This document shows positions 17,504 to 25,007 of a stretch of 64,000 nucleotides of DNA, piece by piece. The translations under genes and the position numbers were made by a program. The notes under the pieces are model-generated. The model was not told the DNA's origin, made no database searches, and worked only from the letters and a program-made list of their open reading frames with translations. The DNA is taken from assembly GCA_023229825.1 (NCBI GenBank), contig JALNYN010000006.1:1-64000 (forward strand), in the 5' to 3' direction. The stretch's first letter is position 1. Each line of letters starts with the position of its first letter. This DNA is from Minisyncoccota bacterium. GTDB lineage: Bacteria; Patescibacteriota; Minisyncoccia; Phycocordibacterales; CAIJYI01.

Positions 17504-18625
17504 CTACCGAATGTTACCAATGGAATTTTTCACTGTATCATGCTTCGTCTTGAGCACATTTGAAACATCTCCAAGGGCCTGTGATACATGGCCGGCGTTC
17601 AAAACTGTGGAATTATCGATCCCCCATTTTGATGGGTTGAAGACACCGGACAATTCCGCCTTCAGTTCGCCGGATTTGAAAGTTTTTTTCACAAAAATAT
17701 TCCACCACGGCAGGCGAACATTTATTGCTTCGCTACTGCTCGCCGTGAAATTGAGAGTAACGAACGACGACATGTTTACCGGAATGAAACCGAAGAGTTT
17801 TCCTTCTTCGACGGATTCGATCTGCAATGAATCTTTATTGATCTTAATCCCTTTTATCGCCGCGTCGTTGAGCGCTACAGCCTCAGCATAGATTTTTAAA
17901 TCTTCTGACCGTTTCACCTTCTCAGGATGCGCGATTATCTCCTCTTTCTTCTCAGGGTCCCAGCCTCGGACGGTCACTTTCTTTTCTCGCTCTGGCTCAG
18001 AAAGAGATGCATCGCCGCGCAATTCACCAATATCATCTCCATCGATCTCAATGTTCAAAAGATCGAAATCAGGGTCGCCCACTATCTCACTCTCTTTATC
18101 AGTGAGAGAATCATCTCCAATATCCTTCCCGTCCGCGTCGACGGGGGTTCGGGGCGTTGCTTTCAAATCAAAATCGGGGTCGCCCGTCTGCGGCGTTGAG
18201 ATCTTCACGGTCGGACCTTGAGCATCGACAGTGAAGGTCGCTTTTTGTTCAACTGCCTCGCTGCCATCTGCATCAATGACAATGAGTTCAAAAACATACG
18301 TGCCGGGGATTGCCGGTATAAATGTCGGCTTGAGTGCGGTCCTGTTTGAAAGCGAAGCGGTCGGACCGCTCACTTGCCGCCATTCAAATTTCCGGATCGC
18401 ACCATCGTCTTGGCTTTTTGAACCGTCGAGGACAAAAGGTTTCCCAGCCACTCCGACTTCAGTCCCTACAGAGAGGCTACTTTTTATACTAACCGGAGAA
18501 GTTTTGACCGTCGCCGAACTTTGCTCCGTAATAGAAGAACGCGTCGAGACCCCCTCGGCAAAAACAAAAGAACCGAACAAGAAAGGTACCACACTTGCCA
18601 CACACAAACTCAATATAGTTTTCAT
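17504..18625 (-). CDS. Exported PKD-domain protein with GF(I/V)PV...PWW domain
   Basis: A 373-residue exported protein. Residues 1-23 form a signal peptide (ending FVFAEG). A PKD/Ig-like domain covers about 50-130 (KPFVLDGSKSQDDG, GTYVFELIVIDADGS). The middle is Asp-rich with PDFDL repeats. The C-terminal domain (about 250-350) has FGFIPVNMSSFVTLNF and LPWWNIFVKKTFKS, closely parallel to LGFVPVKYEMIAEGN and KPWWLFFAKNDVRKF in the exported protein at 25008-25940. The shared domain is probably a lineage-specific surface module; function unknown. Confidence 0.78.
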   Translation of the reverse strand: MKTILSLCVASVVPFLFGSFVFAEGVSTRSSITEQSSATVKTSPVSIKSSLSVGTEVGVAGKPFVLDGSKSQDDGAIRKFEWRQVSGPTASLSNRTALKPTFIPAIPGTYVFELIVIDADGSEAVEQKATFTVDAQGPTVKISTPQTGDPDFDLKATPRTPVDADGKDIGDDSLTDKESEIVGDPDFDLLNIEIDGDDIGELRGDASLSEPEREKKVTVRGWDPEKKEEIIAHPEKVKRSEDLKIYAEAVALNDAAIKGIKINKDSLQIESVEEGKLFGFIPVNMSSFVTLNFTASSSEAINVRLPWWNIFVKKTFKSGELKAELSGVFNPSKWGIDNSTVLNAGHVSQALGDVSNVLKTKHDTVKNSIGNIR

Positions 18626-18718
18626 AAATTATTTATTACATTTTCAATTAATCTACTATTGTATCACGAGTAGCGATTTTTTACACACAAAAGCACCGGG
18701 ATTGACCCGGTTGCTTGC

Positions 18719-19327
18719 TTAGAATGACCCCGTTTTTACTTCTCCGCCGCGTTTATAATTGGCGAAAATTACGCCGCTCGGGGAATGAGAGGATCCTTTT
18801 AAAATAAATGCGGCGGGGATCGCACCGTCAGCAAAGAGACGCTTTCCGGCACCGAGCGTGATCGGAAAAATTTTGAGCCACAGCTCGTCAACGAGATCGT
18901 TTTTGAGAAGTGTTTGAATTAAATTACCGCTGCCATGCACTTGAATCTCGGGACCATTCTCTTGTTTTAATTTCTTGATCTCCTTTACCGCGTCGTCTTT
19001 GAGAACCACCGTTTTCTCCCAATCGGAATCAGACTCGGTCAGCGTGGTCGAAACTACGTATTTTGTCGCGCGATTGATTCCCGTTCCTATGACCCCGTCA
19101 TTATGCTCCGGCCAATATGGTTTCCAAATGCCGTAGGTTATTCTTCCAAGAAGCAAGTCGAAGGGATGTCCCATTTGTTCATCCATGATCTTACTTCCAT
19201 ACTCGTCGAAATATGGAAATGTCCATCCGCCATACTTGAAACCGCCCGAAGTATCCTCTGTCGGTCCGCCCGGTGCCTGCATCACGCCGTCAAGCGTGAT
19301 CATTGATAGTACGATGATCTTTCTCAT
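18719..19327 (-). CDS. Dihydrofolate reductase-fold/RibD C-terminal family protein
   Basis: About 202 residues from the ATG of MRKIIVLSMITLDG (19327), the standard opening of the YyaP/YwjB-like RibD_C proteins. The NADPH-binding and substrate-side landmarks are present (GRITYGIWKPYWP, VHGSGNLIQTLL, FPITLGAGKRLF). Members are predicted reductases of the DHFR fold; in bacteria with partial vitamin pathways their substrate is unknown. It stands alone between the PKD-domain gene and a pseudogene. Confidence 0.88.
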   Translation of the reverse strand: MRKIIVLSMITLDGVMQAPGGPTEDTSGGFKYGGWTFPYFDEYGSKIMDEQMGHPFDLLLGRITYGIWKPYWPEHNDGVIGTGINRATKYVVSTTLTESDSDWEKTVVLKDDAVKEIKKLKQENGPEIQVHGSGNLIQTLLKNDLVDELWLKIFPITLGAGKRLFADGAIPAAFILKGSSHSPSGVIFANYKRGGEVKTGSF

Positions 19328-19417
19328 AAAGTGACATATTCGCAAGCGATAATAAGTTTTTGATGAAATCGGATACGTTGCGACTTCTCGTAATGACGAC
19401 TGTCCCCTTTGCCATAT

Positions 19418-19786
19418 TTACATGGTAAATCCAAGCGACAACGGATCGATCCTTATTATCTTGTCATCGTCTTCTTTTGGCGCGCCTCTCCCGTCGCAAT
19501 TGTTCGTTAAAATATAGAGCATACCATCGGGACCGGTGACCACAGTTCGCAGCCTGCCGAACTCGCCGCTGTAATATTTTTTTGGCTGAGAGATTTTTCC
19601 CCGCACATCGACAAGATCAAATGACCATTTACATAGGTCATGCCGGAAGGCGCCCAAGCTTCCTTCTCTCCGGAATGCAAGATCGGAGACTCCATCCCTT
19701 CCTGGGTTTTGTTTCCTTCGATCACCGGCCAGCCATAATTCTTTCCGGCCTCGATCTTATTCAGTTCGTCAAATCCGGATAGGATC
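19418..19786 (-). pseudogene. Remnant of PQQ-dependent aldose sugar dehydrogenase
   Basis: Two frames carry consecutive pieces of one soluble PQQ sugar dehydrogenase (YliI/Asd type). The upstream piece reads GFDELNKIEAGKNYGWPVIEG and continues to GMTYVNGHLI; the downstream piece, in another frame, reads YSGEFGRLRTVVTGPDGMLY then GRGAPKEDDDKIIRIDP and stops at TAA 19418. The 5' part of the gene is missing (an in-frame TGA precedes the first piece), and residues between the pieces are lost. The decay is clear; the original enzyme oxidised aldoses in the periplasm. Confidence 0.88.
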
Positions 19787-19876
19787 CCGGATCTTCATTG
19801 AAAGAAAATGATTTCCTCAGGCGTACTAAATCTCTCGCGCAAAAAAGCGCGAATTTATTATTATTCTATTTTTTGT

Positions 19877-20422
19877 ATGATTGCAAAATCTACTATTGCA
19901 AAAACGGTCGGCATTCTTGCCGTTCCTCTTGCTATTATCGGACTCGTTTCGACATTCCCAGCCGAAACCAAATTGCAAAGCGCAAACGCTGCGAGCGCAG
20001 ACATGTTCCTTGAAATTGAAGGAATTCCGGGTGAGGCAGGCACAACCCAAAGCGGCATTGAGATCGAGTCGTGGTCATGGGGAGCGAGCAATCCGAGTAG
20101 CGTCGGATCGGGTGGCATGGGGTCGGGAAAAGTCAGTATGCAAGACTTCCATTTTATGAGAACTTCGGATAACTCCTCGCTTCACGTTCTGCAAGCCGCA
20201 GCAAAAGGAACACATTTTCCTAAAGCAACACTCCGCATCGTCAAACCTGACGGAAGCGCTACAAAAATAACTCTATCTGATTTGATCGTAAGTTCCTACG
20301 GAGCAAGTTCCGGAAACGGATCGCCGACCGAATCCTTCACCCTCAATTTCCAAAAAATTGAATGGACATACGAAAACGGAAAAACATTCACCTGGGATTT
20401 AAAAAAGGGAACGAAAATTTAA
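19877..20422 (+). CDS. Exported Hcp-family (type VI tube protein-like) protein
   Basis: About 181 residues from ATG 19877. Residues 1-40 are a signal peptide or signal anchor (VGILAVPLAIIGLVSTFP, then a small-residue site near NAASA). The rest follows the Hcp1 family: MFLEIEGIPGEAG, IEIESWSWGASNP, GSGKVSMQDFHFMR, LRIVKPDG, ITLSDLIVSSYG and a C-terminal LNFQKIEWTY. Hcp proteins form hexameric tube rings in type VI secretion, but no other type VI gene is present and true Hcp has no signal peptide. An extracellular ring or adhesive role is inference. A terminator follows directly. Confidence 0.85.
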   Translation: MIAKSTIAKTVGILAVPLAIIGLVSTFPAETKLQSANAASADMFLEIEGIPGEAGTTQSGIEIESWSWGASNPSSVGSGGMGSGKVSMQDFHFMRTSDNSSLHVLQAAAKGTHFPKATLRIVKPDGSATKITLSDLIVSSYGASSGNGSPTESFTLNFQKIEWTYENGKTFTWDLKKGTKI

Positions 20423-20423
20423 T

Positions 20424-20457
20424 AAAAAAGAGCACACCAACCTGCGTGCTCTTTTTT
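20424..20457 (+). terminator. Terminator after Hcp-like gene
   Basis: Stem AAAAAAGAGCAC / GTGCTCTTTTTT starting two bases after the TAA stop codon. Confidence 0.9.
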
Positions 20458-20603
20458 CATCAGAGTAATTTGCTCTGACCCTATACCCTCGCCTATTGTT
20501 AGAGCTTAATATGATTTAAAGAATTTATGCCCAATGTAGTAACGGAGTGACGGACTTGCCGATCCATCGGTCGCATTCAGACAAATTAACTCAATATTGT
20601 TTT

Positions 20604-20632
20604 TTGACAAAAACATTAAATTGTAATACAGT
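20604..20632 (+). promoter_or_regulatory. Promoter of 43-residue small gene
   Basis: TTGACA at 20604, 17-base spacer, TACAGT at 20627; the predicted start point lies just before the Shine-Dalgarno sequence AGGAGGTGAGG. Confidence 0.6.
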
Positions 20633-20653
20633 GACATCAGGAGGTGAGGACTT

Positions 20654-20785
20654 ATGTCATCAGGTATCGTTATCTGCGTCTTGAGTATTTTTCTTTCCGA
20701 AGTGGTCAACCGATTTCTGGAAAAGATCGAATACAAACCCGACGAGAAAAAAGACGAAATAAACAAGATAAGCATCACGAAATAG
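20654..20785 (+). CDS. Small membrane-anchored protein (43 residues)
   Basis: ATG 20654 follows a near-perfect Shine-Dalgarno sequence (AGGAGGTGAGG, about 7 bases from the ATG). The product has a hydrophobic N-terminal helix (GIVICVLSIFLS) and a charged C-terminal tail (EYKPDEKKDEINK), stopping at TAG 20785. A terminator follows at 20798. Promoter, ribosome site, stop and terminator together make a complete small gene. An opposing minus-strand frame across the same DNA lacks these signals. No family recognised; the layout is that of a single-pass small membrane protein. Confidence 0.7.
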   Translation: MSSGIVICVLSIFLSEVVNRFLEKIEYKPDEKKDEINKISITK

Positions 20786-20797
20786 AAATAAAAGACA

Positions 20798-20827
20798 AAC
20801 GTCCGACTCACGAGCCGGACGTTTTTT
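20798..20827 (+). terminator. Terminator of small gene
   Basis: Stem ACGTCCG / CGGACGT with a 10-base loop followed by TTTTTT, 13 bases after the small gene stop. Confidence 0.85.
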
Positions 20828-20887
20828 CTTGTCTCGTTACTTGTCATATTGCAAAGATCCGCCCGAGAAACGGGCGGATAAAAAATA

Positions 20888-21856
20888 TCAGAACAAGAGA
20901 TATGGACTGATAATGTCCATGTGGCTGTTCGCCCAGAAGCCGATCGCAGTCACAACGACGCTGAGAAACAAAATCGCCCAAGCGTACGCAACCTTGTCTC
21001 TGAACTCGATCTCCAACAGCTTTTCAAGTAGATAGAAAGCCGAAAAAGTTCCCGCGACGCCGGAAATAACCGGCAGATCCGCTAACGTTCCAATGGCAAT
21101 ACCGGCAATACCGGCCGCGATCGTTAATATTTGCATCCGACCATAAGAAAACTCGTGAGATGACCATTTAGAGCTCATTATGAGAAGACCAAGATAAAAT
21201 GCGAAAGCGCCGAACCATTTCGCGCCGCTTTCAAATATGCCAACATGCTCAGGCATAAAGCCCGAAAGCTTCACAGAAATATACAGCGCAAGAATAAAGA
21301 ATGCGGTAAGCGTTCCTTTCGTGACAGCCTTTGTATCCTCAAGCCCAACGAACCCGACAAGCCCCATGAGCGCGCCTACAGAGAAGAAACCTATAAGTTC
21401 GCTCTGGTACCAAACGGCCACAGCGCCCCAAACAAGCGTCAGTATTCCAAAGAATATTTTCGGATTATCGCGTTCGTGCAACACACCGGTAAGCCCAAGT
21501 GCGCCGCTAAAAACGAGACATCCGAAGAATGCCAGCCAGATACTATTCGCGCCGTCATAATACAAACCGTTCACGATGAGTACGACCCCAAAAAGGTAAA
21601 GGATCCCCTCCCATAATTCTTTCGGTACATCTGCAAGACACCGGATCAATTTGGCAACGTAATACCGAAATAGAAACAAAAAGCAGCATGCTCCGACGAT
21701 GATCGCGACGGTTAGCATCACATTCGTAAGAGTGAACATTCGAGTGATCACCCCGACGGCTTTCTGCGCGGTCGAAAGTTCCGGACATACATCTGCAAAC
21801 GCTAGCGCGGGAAGCAGAGAAAAGAAAAGGAGAAAGACAGCGATGTTTTTTTTCAT
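20888..21856 (-). CDS. Polytopic membrane protein with signal peptide
   Basis: A 322-residue protein starting MKKNIAVFLLFFSLL with a signal peptide cut near AFA, then about nine membrane helices. ATG 21856 is preferred because a GGAGG ribosome site lies six bases upstream; a TTG two codons earlier would sit too close. Regions such as FRYYVAKLIRCLADVPKELWEG are cytoplasmic loops. No transporter or enzyme family recognised. It has its own strong promoter at 21927-21955. Confidence 0.75.
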   Translation of the reverse strand: MKKNIAVFLLFFSLLPALAFADVCPELSTAQKAVGVITRMFTLTNVMLTVAIIVGACCFLFLFRYYVAKLIRCLADVPKELWEGILYLFGVVLIVNGLYYDGANSIWLAFFGCLVFSGALGLTGVLHERDNPKIFFGILTLVWGAVAVWYQSELIGFFSVGALMGLVGFVGLEDTKAVTKGTLTAFFILALYISVKLSGFMPEHVGIFESGAKWFGAFAFYLGLLIMSSKWSSHEFSYGRMQILTIAAGIAGIAIGTLADLPVISGVAGTFSAFYLLEKLLEIEFRDKVAYAWAILFLSVVVTAIGFWANSHMDIISPYLLF

Positions 21857-21926
21857 GCACAACCTCCAAAAGTTAAACTAAACATCCATGAAAGGAACAA
21901 AGCCGAAAAATTCGGCGTTCTGTGGG

Positions 21927-21955
21927 ATATTAACAAGATAAATCTCATATGTCAA
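21927..21955 (-). promoter_or_regulatory. Promoter of 20888-21856 membrane protein
   Basis: Minus strand TTGACA, 17-base spacer, TAATAT. The 60-base leader holds a small hairpin (GCCGAATTTTTCGGC) and ends in a GGAGG ribosome site. The rest of 21956-22070 shows nothing recognisable. Confidence 0.75.
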
Positions 21956-22070
21956 TCACGATCATTTCAGTGTTTCAAAAACGGAACTTCCACATAATGA
22001 GGTCGAGTTTTTTCACGACGGGAATATTTTTAAACTCCGGCAAAGATCGATCGAATCTGTAAGATAAACG

Positions 22071-22103
22071 AAACCGCCCGAGTCAAATTGAACCGGGCGG
22101 TTC
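22071..22103 (-). terminator. Terminator after TPR-like gene
   Basis: Stem AACCGCCCG / CGGGCGGTT with a 13-base loop; on the minus strand followed by TCGTTT. A weak U tract but a strong stem. Confidence 0.65.
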
Positions 22104-22184
22104 GTTATTAAATAATAGTTGATGAGCGTTATATTACGCTCTTTCTTCGCCATTCCGGCGATTCTGAATCCTGACGGCGAATCG

Positions 22185-22586
22185 TTATGCTGCTTTCTTT
22201 TCATCGACCCCTTCTCCTTCCGTGAAATACCCAAGCTTCACAGCTTCTTCTTTTGCTTTGACCGCCCCCTCTTCATCCCCCAGAAGATCGCGATAAATGT
22301 GTTCAGCTTTTTTAAAATGTTCTGACCCTGCCGCAAAATCTTTATTTTCCGTTGCCTCTTTTGCAAGACGAAGCTCTTCCGGTATCCAATAATTGCGCGC
22401 GACGATCTCTGATCGCGGCATTCGTTTTTCTTCTATCGGTTCTCCCCAAGCCATACCCTTGTCCTCGTTTTTCGGCTGGGAAGCTTCGTGTTTCCTGAAA
22501 AGATCAAAGGCTTGCTCGTAATTATTTTCCTCAAGAGCTTTTACTCCCTGTTCTTCAAAGTCCAAATCTTTTTCCATGTTTTCCAT
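22185..22586 (-). CDS. TPR-like hypothetical protein
   Basis: A 133-residue soluble acidic protein. Two helical-pair segments look like tetratricopeptide units: GVKALEENNYEQAFDLFRKH (14-33) and a second near 73-110 (AKEATENKDFAAGSEHFKKA). No catalytic motif. TPR units usually mediate protein contacts; the partner is unknown. A promoter-like TTGTTT-17-TATTCT lies about 45 bases upstream on the minus strand. Confidence 0.65.
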   Translation of the reverse strand: MENMEKDLDFEEQGVKALEENNYEQAFDLFRKHEASQPKNEDKGMAWGEPIEEKRMPRSEIVARNYWIPEELRLAKEATENKDFAAGSEHFKKAEHIYRDLLGDEEGAVKAKEEAVKLGYFTEGEGVDEKKAA

Positions 22587-22717
22587 AAAAATATATGATT
22601 ATGAATAATTGCAATGTTCGTTTTAGAATACCATATCATCTCGTCTCAAACAATAAGAATAAGGACACTGTTTCATAAGAACCTGTCGACCTCTCTTTTT
22701 AAACACCTACCACTTTC

Positions 22718-23269
22718 TCAAAAATAACCGCCCGCGTCAAAGACCCGGGCGGTTTGTTGTTGTGTCGAAAAAATCGTATAGCCTGATCGTAAGATTACGA
22801 TCCTCCCTCTTTTTGCGGCTTCGGCATACGCGGCGCCTATCTTGCGCCAGATCTCCTCGCAGCTGCAAAAAACGTCTTCGCCGGCTTTCATAAAATTGCC
22901 GGGAGAAACTTCAACGAGCGGATAGATCACGTTATTCATTCCGCATATCTCGCAAGAACTCACTTTGATCTCAAAATTTTGACCTTCTTTGCCTTGAAAC
23001 AGCTCTCTCGACTGATCGCCAAGCTCTTGGTAAGGGTTTGGACCTTCCCAAAACGGCGTATGTTCGATCTCAGGATGGCGCTCGGAAAATTCCTTATCGA
23101 GTTTTTTCTGCGCTTCTTGGGATCTTGCCCTGTCGCAGGCGCAATAAGAAGGCCACCCCGATTGCATGCTTATACCGTGCCCCATAGGCACCCAAGGAAA
23201 CGATACTTTTGTTTCCCCGCATTCCGGACAGGTCGTAACCTTTATCTCGTACTTTTCATTTTCAGCCAT
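22718..23269 (-). CDS. Tandem zinc-ribbon-like hypothetical protein
   Basis: A 183-residue protein with two similar units. Each has CxxCG followed by a distant CxC: CPECG...CAC (residues about 14-50) and CEICG...CSC (about 107-135), so it probably binds two metal ions. Both units begin EIKVTTCPECG / EIKVSSCEICG, showing internal duplication. The last 13 codons (TARVFDAGGYF) are encoded by a perfect terminator hairpin and the stop codon lies on the U tract, so the original stop was probably upstream. Function unknown. Confidence 0.68.
   Translation of the reverse strand: MAENEKYEIKVTTCPECGETKVSFPWVPMGHGISMQSGWPSYCACDRARSQEAQKKLDKEFSERHPEIEHTPFWEGPNPYQELGDQSRELFQGKEGQNFEIKVSSCEICGMNNVIYPLVEVSPGNFMKAGEDVFCSCEEIWRKIGAAYAEAAKRGRIVILRSGYTIFSTQQQTARVFDAGGYF
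22721..22755 (-). terminator. Terminator overlapping the 3' end of the zinc-ribbon gene
   Basis: Stem AACCGCCCG / CGGGCGGTT followed on the minus strand by ATTTTTGA, where TGA is the stop codon of the gene at 22718. Nearly the same stem is used at 22071-22103. Confidence 0.8.
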
Positions 23270-23381
23270 TTTATTTACCTCGTCTTCCGAATGAACCGCG
23301 ATCTGCTGAAGATCGCAACACCGCTCGTATTAAAGCATTTTGAAAAGAAAAATGCAAAAATGAGAACACTATAATACCATT

Positions 23382-23458
23382 CGTCATCCCGGGCCGGGAC
23401 CCGGGATCCACGGGGAGTAACGACAGACGTGGATTCCCGCTCGCGGGCTGGAATGACA
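23382..23458. repeat. GTCATxCC hairpin repeat
   Basis: Full copy: CGTCATCCCGGGCCGGGACCC on the left and CGCGGGCTGGAATGAC on the right, with GGATCCACG and CGTGGATTCC inside. Confidence 0.88.
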
Positions 23459-23506
23459 ACTGAAATAGGTTTACTGGAGATGGTATAAGTACAAACACCA
23501 TCAAAA

Positions 23507-23606
23507 GAAAACCCGCCATAAAGACGGGTTCGGACGAGTAATTGTTATTGGAAGAAAGTCCGATAAGCTTTAAAGAACAAATGCGTTAGAAAACACTTAT
23601 ACTCTC
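23507..23606 (-). ncRNA. Candidate small RNA of about 95 bases
   Basis: A promoter (23607-23634) and a terminator-like hairpin (AACCCG / CGGGTT at 23510-23532 with TTTTCTTTT after it on the minus strand) bracket about 95 bases that contain no convincing reading frame. It is not recognised as 6S, SRP or RNase P RNA. It could instead be the leader of the gene at 22718-23269, 240 bases further on, if termination is conditional. Confidence 0.35.
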
Positions 23607-23634
23607 AGTATAAGATAATCTCATGAGAGGTCAA
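23607..23634 (-). promoter_or_regulatory. Promoter of candidate small RNA
   Basis: Minus strand TTGACC, 16-base spacer containing CTCATGAGA, then TATACT. Confidence 0.55.
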
Positions 23635-23763
23635 GCGAAAAAGTGGATAAATTTCGGAGCCGAAACACAGTATGCTTGACCGAATTCCTCCTCGCTTTTC
23701 CCCATTGCTCGCTTATGATACAATGTGTTCGGATAATTTTTGAAATTTGATCCGGAGGGAAAA

Positions 23764-24252
23764 ATGAGAATAATTTTAGCTTTGTTGCTTGCCATACTGT
23801 TTTCTTGCGTACATGAAGCCGTTGCCGCGCCAACTTGGTATCACACCAACCCAATCGTAAAACCCAATAAAGATACGAGGGGCGAATATTATTTTACTTT
23901 CACGGGAAATGACGGACAATGCGTCGTCGCCTATGAAATAAACAGCGGACCGGGCATGAGAAGAGAGATCGCGGTTATCGCAACAAAAACTTCCCACGCA
24001 ACGGAAGAAGTTCAGTCCGTATATATTTATACGGCGAAAGACGTCAACTGGAACTTTATCGAGCCGGTAATCATGAGGTCAAAAGTAGAAAAATTTTCAA
24101 GACATTGGAATGAGAACGGCCAGTCGGAATCCACATCAATGTTTACCTATGACGGTGATATTTTCAATCCCGTTTGCGGAGAGGCGTTGAGAGCCCTGCC
24201 GGATGTGGTGGAAAACGATGTCGGTTATCTGATAGATCTTGTGAAGCAATAG
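23764..24252 (+). CDS. Exported hypothetical protein
   Basis: About 162 residues from ATG 23764, which has the ribosome site CCGGAGGG five bases upstream; an in-frame ATG 24 bases earlier lacks one. A signal peptide (RIILALLLAILFSC, cut near AVAA) is followed by a soluble, beta-rich region with two cysteines (GQCVVAYEIN; NPVCGEALR) that could form a disulfide. Unrecognised. It ends in VKQ and a terminator follows. Confidence 0.68.
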   Translation: MRIILALLLAILFSCVHEAVAAPTWYHTNPIVKPNKDTRGEYYFTFTGNDGQCVVAYEINSGPGMRREIAVIATKTSHATEEVQSVYIYTAKDVNWNFIEPVIMRSKVEKFSRHWNENGQSESTSMFTYDGDIFNPVCGEALRALPDVVENDVGYLIDLVKQ

Positions 24253-24256
24253 CAGC

Positions 24257-24281
24257 AAAACGCCGGGAAACCGGCGTTTTT
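24257..24281 (+). terminator. Terminator after exported protein
   Basis: Stem AAAACGCCGG / CCGGCGTTTTT with a GAAA tetraloop, five bases after the stop. Confidence 0.92.
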
Positions 24282-24337
24282 AATTGTATCTGTGAAATAG
24301 ATCAGAAATGAGATTTAAAAATAAAACGTTACTGAGA

Positions 24338-24913
24338 TTATTTCTTTTCGTCCTGCGGTGATTCGGGAAGATCTAAGGCCTTGCGCAAATCAGCGATCTT
24401 TTTTTGGTCCTCCAAATGCATTGATCCTTGTTCGTCTTTCTCTGCTTGCTCTTTTTGTACAACGTCCATCGCCTTTTTTATTAGATTTTCAAAATGTGTC
24501 TTTTGGACGGTGGCGTCGACTTTTTCTTTTGACATTCCTCCCGTCATTTCCAGCATTCTTCTTGTTGATTCAACATCAAAACGATCGGAGCGCGCCTGTA
24601 TAGCGAGAGGAGAAGATGCGAGTTTTGTCATCTCTTGAACTTGGTCATCGCTCAGCGTAGCCAAAAAATCCAGACCGTGCTCCGTCAGTTCTTTTTCATA
24701 AAAATCCAGTTTTCTTTCGATCTCCAGATATTCCTTTACTTTTGCTTCGACCGCGTCCTTCAAAGCAAAATTTTTTTCTTCCGGATTTTTGGAATAAGGG
24801 ATATCGATAACAAAATCAGTATCTTCTATTGATGAAGGATCGCGAACCGTAAATTCTCCCCCAAAAACATCTTCATTTTTTGATCCTCCAGAAGCTTTAT
24901 TTTCCATATTCAT
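24338..24913 (-). CDS. Hypothetical soluble helical protein
   Basis: A 191-residue acidic protein with no signal or membrane segment. A disordered start (residues 1-45) is followed by a long helical region with coiled-coil character (KVKEYLEIERKLDFYEKELTEHG) and a Lys/Glu-rich end. It resembles in style other lineage-specific proteins in this window (22185, 26063), but no family is recognised. Confidence 0.6.
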   Translation of the reverse strand: MNMENKASGGSKNEDVFGGEFTVRDPSSIEDTDFVIDIPYSKNPEEKNFALKDAVEAKVKEYLEIERKLDFYEKELTEHGLDFLATLSDDQVQEMTKLASSPLAIQARSDRFDVESTRRMLEMTGGMSKEKVDATVQKTHFENLIKKAMDVVQKEQAEKDEQGSMHLEDQKKIADLRKALDLPESPQDEKK

Positions 24914-25007
24914 ACGTTTTTTAAAATGTGTTCTGATTAATTTTCAATGTCGGGTATAAAACACTACGCCACCGTCAAAAAATAAACGTGACTGTCCCGA
25001 GTATATT

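Noticed and set aside
20506..20847. 113-codon minus-strand frame
   Set aside because: It overlaps a plus-strand small gene with promoter, AGGAGG site and terminator, and has no such signals itself.
22013..22204. Minus-strand frame after the TPR-like gene
   Set aside because: It runs through the terminator hairpin and continues in non-coding DNA.
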